64,000 bases of DNA from Sphingomonas sp. PP-CE-1A-559 (GCF_004340965.1 NZ_SLYA01000001.1:310001-374000); one strand, 5' to 3'. Numbered from the stretch's first letter, positions 1 to 8,995 are shown. Program-made: numbers and translations. Notes: generated from the letters alone by a model not told the origin.

Positions 1-728
1 ATGCCGTTCTGGCCGAGCGAACGGCGTAGGGCGAGCAGGTCGCCGGAGGATTGCTGGATGTCGACGAACATCGGGTCGAGTCGCTGGATCTGCGCGAGCG
101 GATCGGTCTGCGTCGCCGAGACGAGCGCGCCGACGGTGAACAGCGACCGGCCGATGCGGCCGGTGATCGGTGCGGGGACGGTCGTGAACTTGAGGTTGAT
201 CTGCGCGGTCTCCAGCGCGGCGCGGGTCTGCGCGACCGAGGCGGTGGCCTGTCGCGAGGTGGCGACCGCGTTGGTGTAGTCCTGCTTGCTGATCGCCTCC
301 ATCTCGGCGAGCGGCTTGTAGCGCTGGGCGAGGATGGTCTGCGCCTGCTGGTTGGCGCGCGCGCTCTGGAGGTTGGCCTGCGCCTCGTTGGCGGCGGCGC
401 GATAGAGGCGGGGGTCGATCTCGTAGAGCGGCTGTCCCTTCTTGACGAGCGTGCCCTCGGTGAAGAAGCGGCGGCGGATGATGCCGGTGACCTGGGGCCG
501 GACGTCCGAGCTTTCGAACGCGGTAGTGCGGCCGCTGAGTTCGGTGGTCATCGCGACGCTGGTCGGCTGAACGACGACATAGCCGACGGTCGGCGTGCCC
601 TGGCCCGGCTGGCCGCCACGGCCTGCCTTGCCCTGGGCCTTGTCGTCGCCGCCGGAGCAGGCCGCGAGCGCCAGTGCGGGCACCAGCAGGATGGCGCACT
701 GCCGCGCAGAAAATCGTGTGGCTATCAA
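1..728 (-). CDS. Efflux RND transporter periplasmic adaptor (AcrA/MexA type), 3' end off the window
   Basis: This is the N-terminal 242 residues of a membrane fusion protein that would link an inner-membrane RND pump to an outer-membrane channel. The reading frame starts TTG at 728 and runs off the left edge. It begins with a lipoprotein signal ending in the lipobox ALAAC, so the mature protein should be lipid-anchored at Cys23. Next come a biotinyl-lipoyl half (TGIIRRRFFTEGTLVKKGQP), an Ala/Gln-rich helical hairpin (about residues 105-175) and the second lipoyl half (VPAPITGRIGRSLFTVGALV), the classic order for the family. There is no ATG near the signal peptide, so TTG is the best start, preceded by a weak AGCGGA. 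The pump gene is expected beyond the left edge. Confidence 0.85.
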   Translation of the reverse strand, partial: MIATRFSARQCAILLVPALALAACSGGDDKAQGKAGRGGQPGQGTPTVGYVVVQPTSVAMTTELSGRTTAFESSDVRPQVTGIIRRRFFTEGTLVKKGQPLYEIDPRLYRAAANEAQANLQSARANQQAQTILAQRYKPLAEMEAISKQDYTNAVATSRQATASVAQTRAALETAQINLKFTTVPAPITGRIGRSLFTVGALVSATQTDPLAQIQRLDPMFVDIQQSSGDLLALRRSLGQNG

Positions 729-898
729 GTTTGGTATCCGCTCGCGATCGGTGGTGGCAGCTGTTGGTCGGCCTAAACCACGAGGATGTACCAGAAGTAT
801 GTCAGTTGAAAAGCGCGGGTGAGAAATAGGGAAGAAAGAGTAACCTGTTTGATTGTTTAGCGGTGTTTTTCGCGTTCGTTGCGCTTCGATGCCGAAGA

Positions 899-955
899 TT
901 GTTTCCCCGCGAAGGCGGGGACCCAGACTGGGCTCCCGCCTTCGCGGGGAAACAA
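899..955. repeat. Family B inverted repeat (copy 1)
   Basis: A 57-bp near-perfect palindrome whose arms read TTGTTTCCCCGCGAAGGCGG and its complement, around a short centre (CCCAGACTGG). The same unit recurs at 8896-8951, 31593-31674, 31855-31913, 48840-48896 and 56616-56709. It lies in the gap upstream of rpiA, about 65 bases from a family A copy. Confidence 0.9.
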
Positions 956-1020
956 GGAAGGGGCGCACTCCCGTATCCACACGCACGACCATGCAGCCAT
1001 CGCACCACCCCAGAGCCACT

Positions 1021-1130
1021 GCACCACCCCGGCGGAGGCCGGGGCCCAATTGGAGAGGTCGTGGTAACGAGGGACTGCGCTTCGTTAGCAACGTCCCCCA
1101 ATTGGGCCCCGGCCTCCGCCGGGGTGGTGC
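1021..1130. repeat. Family A inverted repeat (copy 1, intact)
   Basis: Perfect 33-bp arms (1021-1053 and 1098-1130) flank a 44-nt spacer. The inner arm end is the palindrome CCAATTGG. The spacer carries its own short pair, TAACGA and TCGTTA. With copy B1 it fills most of the 490-base gap between the efflux adaptor and rpiA; I see no gene in that gap. Confidence 0.95.
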
Positions 1131-1220
1131 TTTGTGCGGGAGTCCTTCAAACCAAATTGTCGCGAGGGCGTTGAGCAGTGGTTGCCGGAACGAGCCCGGC
1201 ATGACGGATGGGGTGGGCTG

Positions 1221-1901
1221 ATGGCGTCGATCGATGATGACAAGAAGGCGGCTGCCAGTGCGGCTGTGGCCGAGGTGCAGGACGGGATGCTTGTCGGACT
1301 CGGCACCGGATCCACTGCGGCGCTCGCAATCCAGGCGCTCGGCGATCGCGTGGCCCAAGGCCTGCAAATCTGCGCAGTCGTCACCTCCGAAGCCTCCGGC
1401 AAACTCGCCCGCGAACTCGGCATCGCAATCCTCGACTTCGCCACCATCGCCCAAGTCGACCTAACGATCGACGGCGCAGACGAGATCGACTCGCGCTGTT
1501 TCGCCATCAAGGGCGCAGGCGGGGCGATGCTGCGCGAAAAGATCGTCGCCGCAGCCTCGGCACGGATGGTCGTGATCGCCGACGGCTCCAAGCGCGTCGA
1601 CCGGATCGGTGCCGCCAAGCTCCCGGTCGAGGTGCTACCGTTCGCCATCGCCTACGTCATGCGCGTTCTCATGGACATGGGTGCCGCGCCTATGGTCCGC
1701 GACAACTACCGGACGGACCAAGGCAATCTCGTCATCGACTGCCACTTCGCCGACCTCGAAGATCCCCGCGCAACAGCCGCCACGCTCGCCGGGATCCCAG
1801 GCATTCTCGGCCACGGGCTGTTCCTCGACGAGGTCGATGCCGCGTATATTGCAACGAACGGCGTCGTTACGCGACTGGAACGGATGGGTGCATCCGACTA
1901 A
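1221..1901 (+). CDS. rpiA: Ribose-5-phosphate isomerase A
   Basis: Interconverts ribose 5-phosphate and ribulose 5-phosphate in the non-oxidative pentose phosphate pathway (cytosol). Family motifs are all present: the phosphate loop GLGTGSTA (residues 26-33), DGADEID with the catalytic acids (about 84-90) and KGAGGAMLREK (about 97-107). The 226-aa length is normal. An upstream in-frame ATG at 1134 exists, but it would add residues encoded by the tail of the intergenic repeat, so ATG 1221 is preferred. It is followed 69 bases later by tkt, in the same pathway and direction. Confidence 0.95.
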   Translation: MASIDDDKKAAASAAVAEVQDGMLVGLGTGSTAALAIQALGDRVAQGLQICAVVTSEASGKLARELGIAILDFATIAQVDLTIDGADEIDSRCFAIKGAGGAMLREKIVAAASARMVVIADGSKRVDRIGAAKLPVEVLPFAIAYVMRVLMDMGAAPMVRDNYRTDQGNLVIDCHFADLEDPRATAATLAGIPGILGHGLFLDEVDAAYIATNGVVTRLERMGASD

Positions 1902-1970
1902 AGGCATCCTATGTTGGCAACCAGATCGGATGCGCGGCGTTCGGTCACCGTCTAGAGCGAGGCTTCTTCC

Positions 1971-4061
1971 ATGACCGATACCGCAACCGCCCCCACCAAG
2001 GCGGACCCCAAGTTGCACGAGGACGGCTCCCCCGAGCGTCTGGCGATCGATACCATCCGTACGCTGTCGATGGACGCGGTGCAGAAGGCCAATTCGGGCC
2101 ATCCCGGCACGCCGATGGCGCTCGCGCCGGTCGGCTACACGCTCTGGTCGAAGTTCCTGCGCTATGATCCCAAGCACGCCGACTGGCCCAACCGCGACCG
2201 CTTCGTGCTGTCGGTCGGCCATGCGTCGATGCTGCTCTATTCGCTGATCCACCTCGCCAAGATCGAAGAGATCGACGCCGACGGTAACAAGACCGGCAAG
2301 GAGGCCGTCAGCCTCGCCGATATCGAGCAGTTCCGCCAGCTGTCGTCGAAGACCCCGGGCCACCCCGAATATCGCCACACGACAGGCGTCGAGACCACGA
2401 CGGGGCCGCTCGGCCAGGGTTGCGGCAACTCGGTCGGCATGGCGATCGCCGAGCGCTGGCTCGCGGCGCGCTACAACAAGGACGGCTTCACGCTGTTCGA
2501 CCATGACGTCTACACGATCTGTGGCGACGGCGACATGATGGAGGGCGTTTCGGCCGAGGCGGCGAGCCTTGCCGGGCATCTGAAGCTCAGCAATTTGTGC
2601 TGGATCTATGACAGCAACCACATCTCGATCGAGGGCGCGACCGATCTCGCGTTCGACGAGGATGTCGGGCTTCGCTTCGACGCCTATGGCTGGAACGTCA
2701 TCCACATCGACGACGCGAACGACACCGCCGCGCTGAGCCGCGCGATCGAGACGTTCAAGGCGACCACCGACAAGCCGACCTTCATCGTCGTGCATTCGGT
2801 GATCGGCTACGGCAGCCCCAAGGCGGGTAGCGAAAAGGCGCACGGCGAGCCGCTCGGCGAGGAGAATATCCGCCTCACCAAGCAGGCTTATGGCTGGCCC
2901 GAGGACAAGTCGTTCTACGTGCCCGACGGCGTGATCGAGCATTTCAACGGCGCGATCGCCGAGCGTGGCGCCAAGCTGCGTGACGAGTGGGTCGCGCTGA
3001 CCGACAAGTATCGTGGTGCCTATCCCGAGCTGTCCGCCGAGCTGGACCTGTTGCTCAAGGACGAGCTGCCCGAGGGCTGGGATGCCGACATCCCGACCTT
3101 CGAGGCGGATGCCAAGGGCGTCGCCAGCCGGGACTCGGGCGGCAAGGTGCTCAACGCGATCGCCGCCAAGGTGCCGTGGCTGATCGGCGGTTCGGCCGAT
3201 CTCGCGCCGTCGACCAAGACCGACATCAAGGGCCAGCCCTCGTTCGAGGCGGAGAACTACGCCGGCCGGAACTTCCACTTCGGCATCCGCGAACACGGCA
3301 TGGGCGCGATCGTCAACGGCATGGCGCTGTCGCACCTGCGTTCGTACGGCTCCACCTTCCTGGTGTTCGCCGACTACATGCGCGCGCCGGTGCGCCTGTC
3401 GGCGATCATGGAAGTCGGCGCGATCTGGGTGTTCACGCACGACTCGATCGGTGTCGGCGAGGACGGCCCGACGCACCAGCCGATCGAGCATCTCGCCACG
3501 CTGCGCGCGATCCCCGGCCTCGACACGATCCGTCCGAGCGACGCGAACGAAGTCGTCGCGGCATGGAAGGCGGTCCTCAAGGACGCCAGCACGCCGGCCG
3601 CGCTGATCATGTCGCGCCAGGCTCTGCCGACGCTCGACCGGACCAAGTATGCGAGTGCCGATGGGCTCGAGAAGGGCGGCTATGTCCTCGCGGATAGTGA
3701 CGGCACGCCCGACGTGATCCTGATCGCGACCGGCAGCGAAGTGTCGCTGGTCGTCGAGGCGCACGAGAAGCTGACCGCAGACGGCGTGAAGAGCCGGGTC
3801 GTGTCGATGCCGAGCTGGTATCGCTACGAACTGCAGGACGCCGCGTACAAGGAAAGCGTGCTGCCGCGCGAAGTGCGCGCGCGCGTTGCGGTCGAGATGG
3901 CCGGGTCGATCGGTTGGGACCGCTATGTCGGGCTCGACGGCGCGACCGTGACGATGTCGACCTTCGGGGCTTCGGCACCGCTCGCCAAGCTGCAGGACAA
4001 GTTCGGGTTCACCGTCGACAATGTCGTCAAGGTCGCCCGCCAAGTGATGGAGACCAAGTGA
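1971..4061 (+). CDS. tkt: Transketolase
   Basis: Thiamine-diphosphate enzyme moving two-carbon ketol units between sugar phosphates (pentose phosphate pathway). The 696-aa protein shows SGHPGTPM near residues 42-49, the ThDP-binding GDGDMMEG near 183, and the pyrimidine-domain motif HDSIGVGEDGPTHQP near 490. Length and motif order match full-length bacterial transketolase. Its TGA overlaps the ATG of tal (TGATG at 4059-4063), implying translational coupling. Confidence 0.97.
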   Translation: MTDTATAPTKADPKLHEDGSPERLAIDTIRTLSMDAVQKANSGHPGTPMALAPVGYTLWSKFLRYDPKHADWPNRDRFVLSVGHASMLLYSLIHLAKIEEIDADGNKTGKEAVSLADIEQFRQLSSKTPGHPEYRHTTGVETTTGPLGQGCGNSVGMAIAERWLAARYNKDGFTLFDHDVYTICGDGDMMEGVSAEAASLAGHLKLSNLCWIYDSNHISIEGATDLAFDEDVGLRFDAYGWNVIHIDDANDTAALSRAIETFKATTDKPTFIVVHSVIGYGSPKAGSEKAHGEPLGEENIRLTKQAYGWPEDKSFYVPDGVIEHFNGAIAERGAKLRDEWVALTDKYRGAYPELSAELDLLLKDELPEGWDADIPTFEADAKGVASRDSGGKVLNAIAAKVPWLIGGSADLAPSTKTDIKGQPSFEAENYAGRNFHFGIREHGMGAIVNGMALSHLRSYGSTFLVFADYMRAPVRLSAIMEVGAIWVFTHDSIGVGEDGPTHQPIEHLATLRAIPGLDTIRPSDANEVVAAWKAVLKDASTPAALIMSRQALPTLDRTKYASADGLEKGGYVLADSDGTPDVILIATGSEVSLVVEAHEKLTADGVKSRVVSMPSWYRYELQDAAYKESVLPREVRARVAVEMAGSIGWDRYVGLDGATVTMSTFGASAPLAKLQDKFGFTVDNVVKVARQVMETK

Positions 4062-5185
4062 TGGGTGCGCTCAACGATCTCGAAGGCTTCGGCCAGGCGG
4101 TATGGCTCGATTTCGTCGACCGGAAGTTCTTGGAGGCCGGTGGCCTCCAGAAGCTGGTCGACGAGGACGGCCTGACCGGCGTCACGTCGAACCCGTCGAT
4201 CTTCGAAAAGGCGATGGGTCATGGCGATGCCTATGATTCGACGCTGGCCGAATACGACAAGCAGCATGCCGGCGCGGCGACGATCGACCGCTACGAGCAT
4301 CTCGCGATCCAGGACATCAAGGCGGCGGCGGAAACGTTGAAGCCGGTCTACGACAAGCTCGACGCGAAGGACGGCTATGTCAGCCTGGAGGTGTCGCCGT
4401 ATATTTCGGACGATACCGATGCGACGATCGCCGAGGCGAAGAAGCTGTGGGGGATGGTCGACCGGCCGAACCTAATGATCAAGATCCCGGGGACGCTCGC
4501 GGGCGGTCCGGCGATCTCGTCGACGATCGCTAGCGGGATCAACGTCAACGTCACGCTGCTGTTCGCGCTCGACGCGTATATTCGCGTGGCCGAGGCTTAT
4601 GCGGCTGGGCTCGAGGAGCGCGTCAAGCAGGGGCAGCCGATCGACAAGATCGCCAGCGTCGCGAGCTTCTTCGTCAGCCGGATCGATTCGTCGATCGACA
4701 AGGAGATCGATGCGCGTCTGGAGAAGGGTGATGCCGAGGCCGACGCGCTGAAGGCGGTCCGCGGCAAGGTTGCGATCGCCAACGCGAAGATGGCGTATCA
4801 ATGGTATCTCGACTTCCTGAAGTCGGATCGCTGGCAGGCGCTCGCCGCCAAGGGTGCGCAGCCGCAGCGCCTGCTGTGGGCGTCGACCGGCGTTAAGGAT
4901 CCGAGCTATCCCGACACGCTCTACATCGACACGCTGATTGGCAAGGACACGGTCAACACGATGCCGCCCAAGACGATGGACGCGTTCCGCGACCACGGCA
5001 CCGCGGCGGAGACGATCACGCAGGACGTCGAGGGCGCCAAGCACACGCTCGCCGAAGCCGAGCGCTTGGGTCTCGACCTCAATGGCGTGACCGGCAAGCT
5101 GGTCGAGGAGGGCGTCGCTTCGTTCGTGAAGGCGTTCGACGACCTGCTCGGCTCGATCGCCAAGAAGCAGCCCGCGACGGCGTAA
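4061..5185 (+). CDS. tal: Transaldolase (long form)
   Basis: Transfers a dihydroxyacetone unit between sedoheptulose 7-phosphate and glyceraldehyde 3-phosphate. The 374-aa length fits the longer transaldolase family rather than the 220-aa type. Visible motifs are [13 protein letters not shown] near residues 44-56 and the Schiff-base lysine in MIKIPGT near 140. The frame is open 147 bases further upstream, but only inside tkt; ATG 4061, overlapping the tkt stop, is the natural start. gnd follows after a family D palindrome. Confidence 0.95.
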   Translation: MGALNDLEGFGQAVWLDFVDRKFLEAGGLQKLVDEDGLTGVTSNPSIFEKAMGHGDAYDSTLAEYDKQHAGAATIDRYEHLAIQDIKAAAETLKPVYDKLDAKDGYVSLEVSPYISDDTDATIAEAKKLWGMVDRPNLMIKIPGTLAGGPAISSTIASGINVNVTLLFALDAYIRVAEAYAAGLEERVKQGQPIDKIASVASFFVSRIDSSIDKEIDARLEKGDAEADALKAVRGKVAIANAKMAYQWYLDFLKSDRWQALAAKGAQPQRLLWASTGVKDPSYPDTLYIDTLIGKDTVNTMPPKTMDAFRDHGTAAETITQDVEGAKHTLAEAERLGLDLNGVTGKLVEEGVASFVKAFDDLLGSIAKKQPATA

Positions 5186-5191
5186 ACATCT

Positions 5192-5296
5192 GCTCCCTCT
5201 CCCCGTTGGGGAGAGGGCCGGGGTGAGGGGCGCCGCGAGCGCTGCCCTCCCCAACTGCCCCTCACCCCAACCCTCTCCCCGGCGGGGAGAGGGGGT
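5192..5296. repeat. Family D composite inverted repeat (copy 1)
   Basis: Two small hairpins (CCCTCTCCCC-GGGGAGAGGG types) are themselves arranged as inverted arms, so the whole 105-bp unit can also fold end to end through GGGGTGAGGGGC and GCCCCTCACCCC. It sits between tal and gnd in a co-directional run, and its right end lies 16 bases before the gnd start. Confidence 0.85.
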
Positions 5297-5312
5297 AAGC
5301 AAGGAATTCCCC

Positions 5313-6296
5313 ATGAAGATCGGACTGATCGGCCTCGGCCGGATGGGCGGCAACATCGCGCGCCGGTTGATGAAGAACGGCCATGAGGTCGTCGCGTTCG
5401 ACCGCGATGCCGAAGCCGTAAAGAAGCTCGCCGCCGACGGTGCGATCGGCGCGGACTCGCTCGACGACATGCACGCAAAGCTCGACACCCCGGCGATCTG
5501 GTGGGTCATGGTCCCCGCGGGCGAGCCGACCGAGAGCACCGTCCAGGCGATCGCCGCGAAGTCGAATGCGGGCGACATCATCATCGATGGCGGCAACAGC
5601 TTCTACAAGGACGACGTCCGCCGCGCGAAGGAACTGGCCGAGAAGGGCATCCACTATGTCGACGTCGGCACGTCGGGCGGCGTGTGGGGTCTCGAGCGCG
5701 GCTATTGCATGATGATCGGTGGCGACAAGGAAACGGTCGACTTGCTCGATCCGATCTTCGAGACGTTGGCGCCGGGCATGGGAACGATCGTCCGCACGCC
5801 GGGCCGCGTCGAAGGGCAAGCCGATCCGCGCGCCGAGAAGGGCTATATCCACGCAGGCCCCTCGGGCGCGGGGCACTTCGTCAAGATGGTCCATAACGGC
5901 ATCGAATACGGCCTGATGCAGGCCTATGCCGAGGGCTTCGACATCCTCAAGGGCAAGTCGGGCGAGCATGTCGTCGAGGAGGAACGCTTCGACATCAACC
6001 TGACCGACGTGGCCGAAGTCTGGCGTCGCGGCAGCGTGATCTCGTCGTGGTTGCTCGACCTGTCGGCGATCGCGCTGGCGAAGGACGGCACGCTCGAAGG
6101 CTTCAGCGGCAGCGTCGCGGACTCGGGCGAGGGCCAGTGGACGATCGACGCGGCGATGGAAGAGAAGGTGCCGGCGAACGTGCTGAGCGCGGCGCTGTAT
6201 GCGCGCTATCGCAGCCGTGTGGACCATACGTTCGGCGACAAGCTGTTGTCGGCGATGCGCTATGGCTTTGGCGGTCATGTCGAGATGCCCCAGTGA
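5313..6296 (+). CDS. gnd: 6-phosphogluconate dehydrogenase, decarboxylating (short NAD-type)
   Basis: Oxidatively decarboxylates 6-phosphogluconate to ribulose 5-phosphate. The 327-aa length marks the short GndA/YqeC-like group rather than the 470-aa enzyme. The Rossmann motif [16 protein letters not shown] is at residues 4-19, and an Asp after the second strand ([11 protein letters not shown]) suggests NAD+ preference (inference). Catalytic regions [10 protein letters not shown] and [19 protein letters not shown] are intact. ATG 5313 follows AAGGAA at 5301-5306. The stop overlaps the start of the next gene. Confidence 0.93.
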   Translation: MKIGLIGLGRMGGNIARRLMKNGHEVVAFDRDAEAVKKLAADGAIGADSLDDMHAKLDTPAIWWVMVPAGEPTESTVQAIAAKSNAGDIIIDGGNSFYKDDVRRAKELAEKGIHYVDVGTSGGVWGLERGYCMMIGGDKETVDLLDPIFETLAPGMGTIVRTPGRVEGQADPRAEKGYIHAGPSGAGHFVKMVHNGIEYGLMQAYAEGFDILKGKSGEHVVEEERFDINLTDVAEVWRRGSVISSWLLDLSAIALAKDGTLEGFSGSVADSGEGQWTIDAAMEEKVPANVLSAALYARYRSRVDHTFGDKLLSAMRYGFGGHVEMPQ

Positions 6297-7108
6297 GTTC
6301 TGGTATCAAGCTGCTGGTCTCCGATGTCGACGGCACGCTCGTCGACAAGGAGAAGAAGGTCACACCCGCGACCGTCGATGCGGTTAAGCGACTGAAGGCG
6401 GCGGGTCTTGGCTTCACGATCATCAGCGCGCGGCCGCGCTCGGGAATGATGCCGATCGCCGAGTTGCTCGGCATCGACGAGCCGATGGGCGCGTTCAACG
6501 GCGGGATCGTCTTCAAGCGCGACGGCACCGTAATCGAGCACCACATGATCGACGTCGACGTCGTCCGCGGCGCGATGGAGATCATCGGTGACGCGCCGGT
6601 CGACACGTGGTTCTTCGCAGGCGACGTCTGGTATGCCAGCACCGACCAGGGCGGGCATGTTGGCAGCGAGAAGAAGGCCTCCGCGCAGGACCCGGTGATC
6701 GTCTCCGACTTCACCGACCTGCTAGCCAAGGCCGACAAGGTGACGTTCGTCAGCGATGACGAGGATTTGTTGCGCGACCTGCACGCGAAGGTCGCAGCCA
6801 AGTTCGATACCAAGGCGACGATCGTCCAGTCGCAGACCTATTATCTCGACATTACGCCGGTGGCCGGCAACAAGGGCAGCGGGATCGAGGAACTGGCGGA
6901 CGCGTTCGGGATCTCGCTGACCGAGACCGCGGCGATCGGCGATCAGGCCAACGACATCGCGATGCTCAAGCGCGCCAAACTGGCGATCGCGATGGGCAAC
7001 GCACCGCAAGCCGTCCGCGACGTCGCGCACGAGATTACCAGCGCGAACGATGCCGACGGCGTCGCACACGCGATCGACACGTTTATCCTTACTGGAGTTT
7101 CCGCATGA
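6293..7108 (+). CDS. HAD-IIB family (Cof-type) phosphatase
   Basis: A 271-aa haloacid dehalogenase-superfamily hydrolase with the nucleophile motif [10 protein letters not shown] near the N-terminus, ISARP (motif II Ser), a C2-type cap, and the motif IV acids in [13 protein letters not shown] near residue 222. Family members dephosphorylate sugar or cofactor phosphates; the substrate cannot be read from sequence. The start is GTG 6293 inside GTGA, overlapping the gnd stop, so it is co-translated with the pentose phosphate genes and might act on one of their phosphorylated products (inference). Confidence 0.9.
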   Translation: MSSGIKLLVSDVDGTLVDKEKKVTPATVDAVKRLKAAGLGFTIISARPRSGMMPIAELLGIDEPMGAFNGGIVFKRDGTVIEHHMIDVDVVRGAMEIIGDAPVDTWFFAGDVWYASTDQGGHVGSEKKASAQDPVIVSDFTDLLAKADKVTFVSDDEDLLRDLHAKVAAKFDTKATIVQSQTYYLDITPVAGNKGSGIEELADAFGISLTETAAIGDQANDIAMLKRAKLAIAMGNAPQAVRDVAHEITSANDADGVAHAIDTFILTGVSA

Positions 7109-7848
7109 AAGAGTTGGTTGCCTTCGACCTCGATGGAACGCTGGCCGAGAGCAAGCAGCCCCTGCAGGAGCCGATGGGCGAGGCGTTGGCGAACCTGCTC
7201 GACGTCGCGCATGTCGCGGTGATCTCGGGCGGCGACTGGCCGCAGTTCGAAAAGCAGGTCGCGTCGCGGCTACCCGAGCGGGCCGATCGCACCAAGCTGT
7301 GGCTGATGCCGACGACCGGGACCAAGCTGTACCGGTTCGATGGCGAATGGCGCGCGGTGTATGCCGAGCTGTTCGAGGACGACGAGAAGCAGAAGATCCT
7401 CAAGGCGTTCGACGAGTCGTTGGAAGCCACCGGGTTCGTGCCGGAAAAGACCTGGGGTGAGCGGATCGAGGATCGTGGCAGCCAGATCACGTTCTCCGCG
7501 CTTGGCCAGGAAGCGCCGATCGATGCCAAGCACAGCTGGGACCCTGATTTCGCCAAGCGCAAGGTGATCCAGGCCGATCTGCAGAAGCGCCTGCCGGGGC
7601 TGTCGATCAACATGGGCGGCGCGACCTCGATCGACATCACGCGTGAGGGTGTCGACAAGGCGTACGGGCTGAAGAAGCTCAACGAGGCGAGCGGCATCGC
7701 GCTCGACAAGATGATGTTCATCGGCGACGCGATCTTCCCGGGCGGGAACGACTATCCGGCGGAGCAGCTTGGGCTCGACGTCGTGAAGGTCAAGAACGTC
7801 GACGGTACGCTGGCGGCGATCGCAGGGATCGTCGCGTGCCTGAAGTAA
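7105..7848 (+). CDS. HAD-IIB phosphohydrolase resembling eukaryotic-type phosphomannomutase
   Basis: A 247-aa protein with FDLDGTLAESK (HAD nucleophile pair) at residues 8-18, ISGGD motif II, and FIGDAIFPGGNDYPA near 210-224, an arrangement like alpha-PMM enzymes where GGND follows the metal aspartate. It may be a hexose-phosphate mutase or a phosphatase; I cannot decide. Its ATG overlaps the previous stop (ATGA, 7105-7108), with GGAG at 7093-7096, so two different HAD enzymes are translated in tandem. Confidence 0.85.
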   Translation: MKELVAFDLDGTLAESKQPLQEPMGEALANLLDVAHVAVISGGDWPQFEKQVASRLPERADRTKLWLMPTTGTKLYRFDGEWRAVYAELFEDDEKQKILKAFDESLEATGFVPEKTWGERIEDRGSQITFSALGQEAPIDAKHSWDPDFAKRKVIQADLQKRLPGLSINMGGATSIDITREGVDKAYGLKKLNEASGIALDKMMFIGDAIFPGGNDYPAEQLGLDVVKVKNVDGTLAAIAGIVACLK

Positions 7849-7852
7849 GGGC

Positions 7853-8320
7853 ATGAGCGTCGCCTTCCGTCGCGAGAGTGACGAGGAACATCTCGAACCC
7901 AAGTTCGAACAGCCGATCGCGCCGGGGCCTAATCTGGTTACGGCGCGCGGGCTCCGGTTGCTCGGCGAGCGGGTGACCGAGATCGAGGCTGCGGTTGCGG
8001 CGGAGACGGACGAGGAAGCGCGGAAACTGCTTCTGCGCGACCTGCGCTATTGGCACACGCGCCAGACGACCGCCGAACTCGCGCCTTCGCCGGAGGATGA
8101 TGAAGTCGGGATCGGGTCGCGCGTCCGTGTTCGGATGAACGGGGTTGAGCGCGTGATCGCGATCGTCGGTGGTGACGAGGCCGAGCCCGGCGAGGACCGC
8201 CTGGCGTTCTCGGCACCCTTGGCGCGCGCGCTGATGGGGGCTGCGGTTGGCGAGACGGTCGCGTTTGCGGATAAGCCGGACGCGATCGAGGTTCTGGCGA
8301 TCGACAAGGATGACGGCTGA
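7853..8320 (+). CDS. GreA/GreB-family transcription factor-like protein
   Basis: The 155-aa sequence shows the Gre C-terminal FKBP-like domain in its second half (IGSRVRVRMNGVE, then FSAPLARALMGAAVGETV) and a helical N-terminal segment with acidic residues (ETDEEARKLLLRDLRYW). Gre factors enter the RNA polymerase secondary channel and stimulate cleavage of backtracked RNA; the N-terminal part here is shorter than in canonical GreA, so it may be a paralogue with altered function. It lies 4 bases after the HAD gene and overlaps the next small gene (TGATG). Confidence 0.8.
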   Translation: MSVAFRRESDEEHLEPKFEQPIAPGPNLVTARGLRLLGERVTEIEAAVAAETDEEARKLLLRDLRYWHTRQTTAELAPSPEDDEVGIGSRVRVRMNGVERVIAIVGGDEAEPGEDRLAFSAPLARALMGAAVGETVAFADKPDAIEVLAIDKDDG

Positions 8321-8502
8321 TGGCTGAAGCGAAATTCGAACGGCATCGTCAGGCGTGGACGCAGGACGAGATCCAGAAGCTGCACACGCTCGCGAAGAAG
8401 GGCATGGCGTTGAAGGCGATCGCGAAGGCGCTGACTCGGAGCGAGGAGTCGGTGAAGGTTCGGGCGAAGGAGGACTCGCTGAATATCGCCAAGCTGCGGT
8501 AG
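8320..8502 (+). CDS. 60-aa basic protein with SANT/Myb-like helix-turn-helix pattern
   Basis: Sequence HRQAWTQDEIQKLHTLAKKG followed by SEESVKVRAKED resembles a single Myb/SANT-type helix-turn-helix unit (W-x-x-x-E-x-x-x-L then an Arg/Lys-rich recognition helix). The ATG overlaps the stop of the Gre-like gene, so the two are probably made together. The function is unknown; nucleic-acid binding is an inference from pattern and charge. Confidence 0.7.
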   Translation: MAEAKFERHRQAWTQDEIQKLHTLAKKGMALKAIAKALTRSEESVKVRAKEDSLNIAKLR

Positions 8503-8521
8503 TCACGGCGCGTCAAACCGT

Positions 8522-8603
8522 CGTCATCCTGGACTTGATCCAGGATCCAGAGCCACGGACGGCATGGTATCTGGCTCTGGATCCTGACTTTCGTCAGGAT
8601 GAC
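8522..8603. repeat. Family C inverted repeat (copy 1)
   Basis: Long palindrome with arms of the type CGTCATCCTG...AGGATCCAGAGCCA; the left arm carries a variant hairpin (GGACTTGATCC) where the right arm has GACTTTCGTC. A second copy is at 12047-12130. It begins 20 bases after the 60-aa gene. Confidence 0.85.
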
Positions 8604-8629
8604 GGAGTACGGCTCAGGCGTGGCAGAGC

Positions 8630-8664
8630 CCTCTCCCCCGGGGAGAGGGTTGGGTGAGGGGCTG
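8630..8664. repeat. Family D fragment
   Basis: A single short hairpin (CCCTCTCCCCCGGGGAGAGGG) with one TGGGTGAGGGGC tail. It looks like half of the composite family D unit, with no matching second half nearby. Confidence 0.65.
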
Positions 8665-8710
8665 CAGCAATCCTCGCCATGCTCTCGGAGAGTCCTGCCG
8701 CCCATATGGC

Positions 8711-8815
8711 ACCACCCCGGCGAAGGCCGGGGCCCAATTGGGGGACAATAGTTACGCAGGTTGCGCACCGTTACCCCAACCTTTCCAATTGGGCCCCGGC
8801 CTTCGCCGGGGTGGT
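8711..8815. repeat. Family A inverted repeat (copy 2)
   Basis: About 30-bp arms (ACCACCCCGGCGAAGGCCGG... and complement) flank a spacer containing GTTACGC...CGTTACC. The 493-base gap 8503-8995 consists almost wholly of repeats C1, a D fragment, A2 and B2, and I see no gene in it. Confidence 0.95.
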
Positions 8816-8895
8816 ATTGGTGTGCTGGGGTGGCCCACAGTTATGCGGGGCACCACCTATGTGGCCCCGCCCGAACACGCTACAGCGGCCACCCC

Positions 8896-8951
8896 TTGTT
8901 CTCCCGCGAAGGCGGGAGCCCAGTCTGGGTCCCCGCCTTCGCGGGGAAACA
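8896..8951. repeat. Family B inverted repeat (copy 2)
   Basis: Same unit as 899-955, with compensating changes between arms and centre CCCAGTCTGGG. It ends 44 bases before the flavoprotein start. Confidence 0.9.
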
Positions 8952-8995
8952 TTCTTGACTAGCGGCTCGCCCAACCACGCCGCACGGAGCCACAC

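Noticed and set aside
1021..1130. Family A palindromes as ordinary intrinsic terminators
   Set aside because: They lack a T-run after the stem, several lie between co-directional genes, and the arms are much longer and more conserved than needed for termination.
899..1130. CRISPR-like array from clustered repeats
   Set aside because: The repeats are palindromic single units of different families without regular spacing, and no cas gene is present.
1635..4043. Long open frame on the minus strand opposite rpiA and tkt (and similar ones at 10156-12222, 27433-28974, 28977-30779, 41055-43436)
   Set aside because: These mirror the codon structure of strongly GC-biased genes on the other strand. 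Their products are Arg/His/Asp-rich without any family motif, while the opposite strand encodes clear enzymes.
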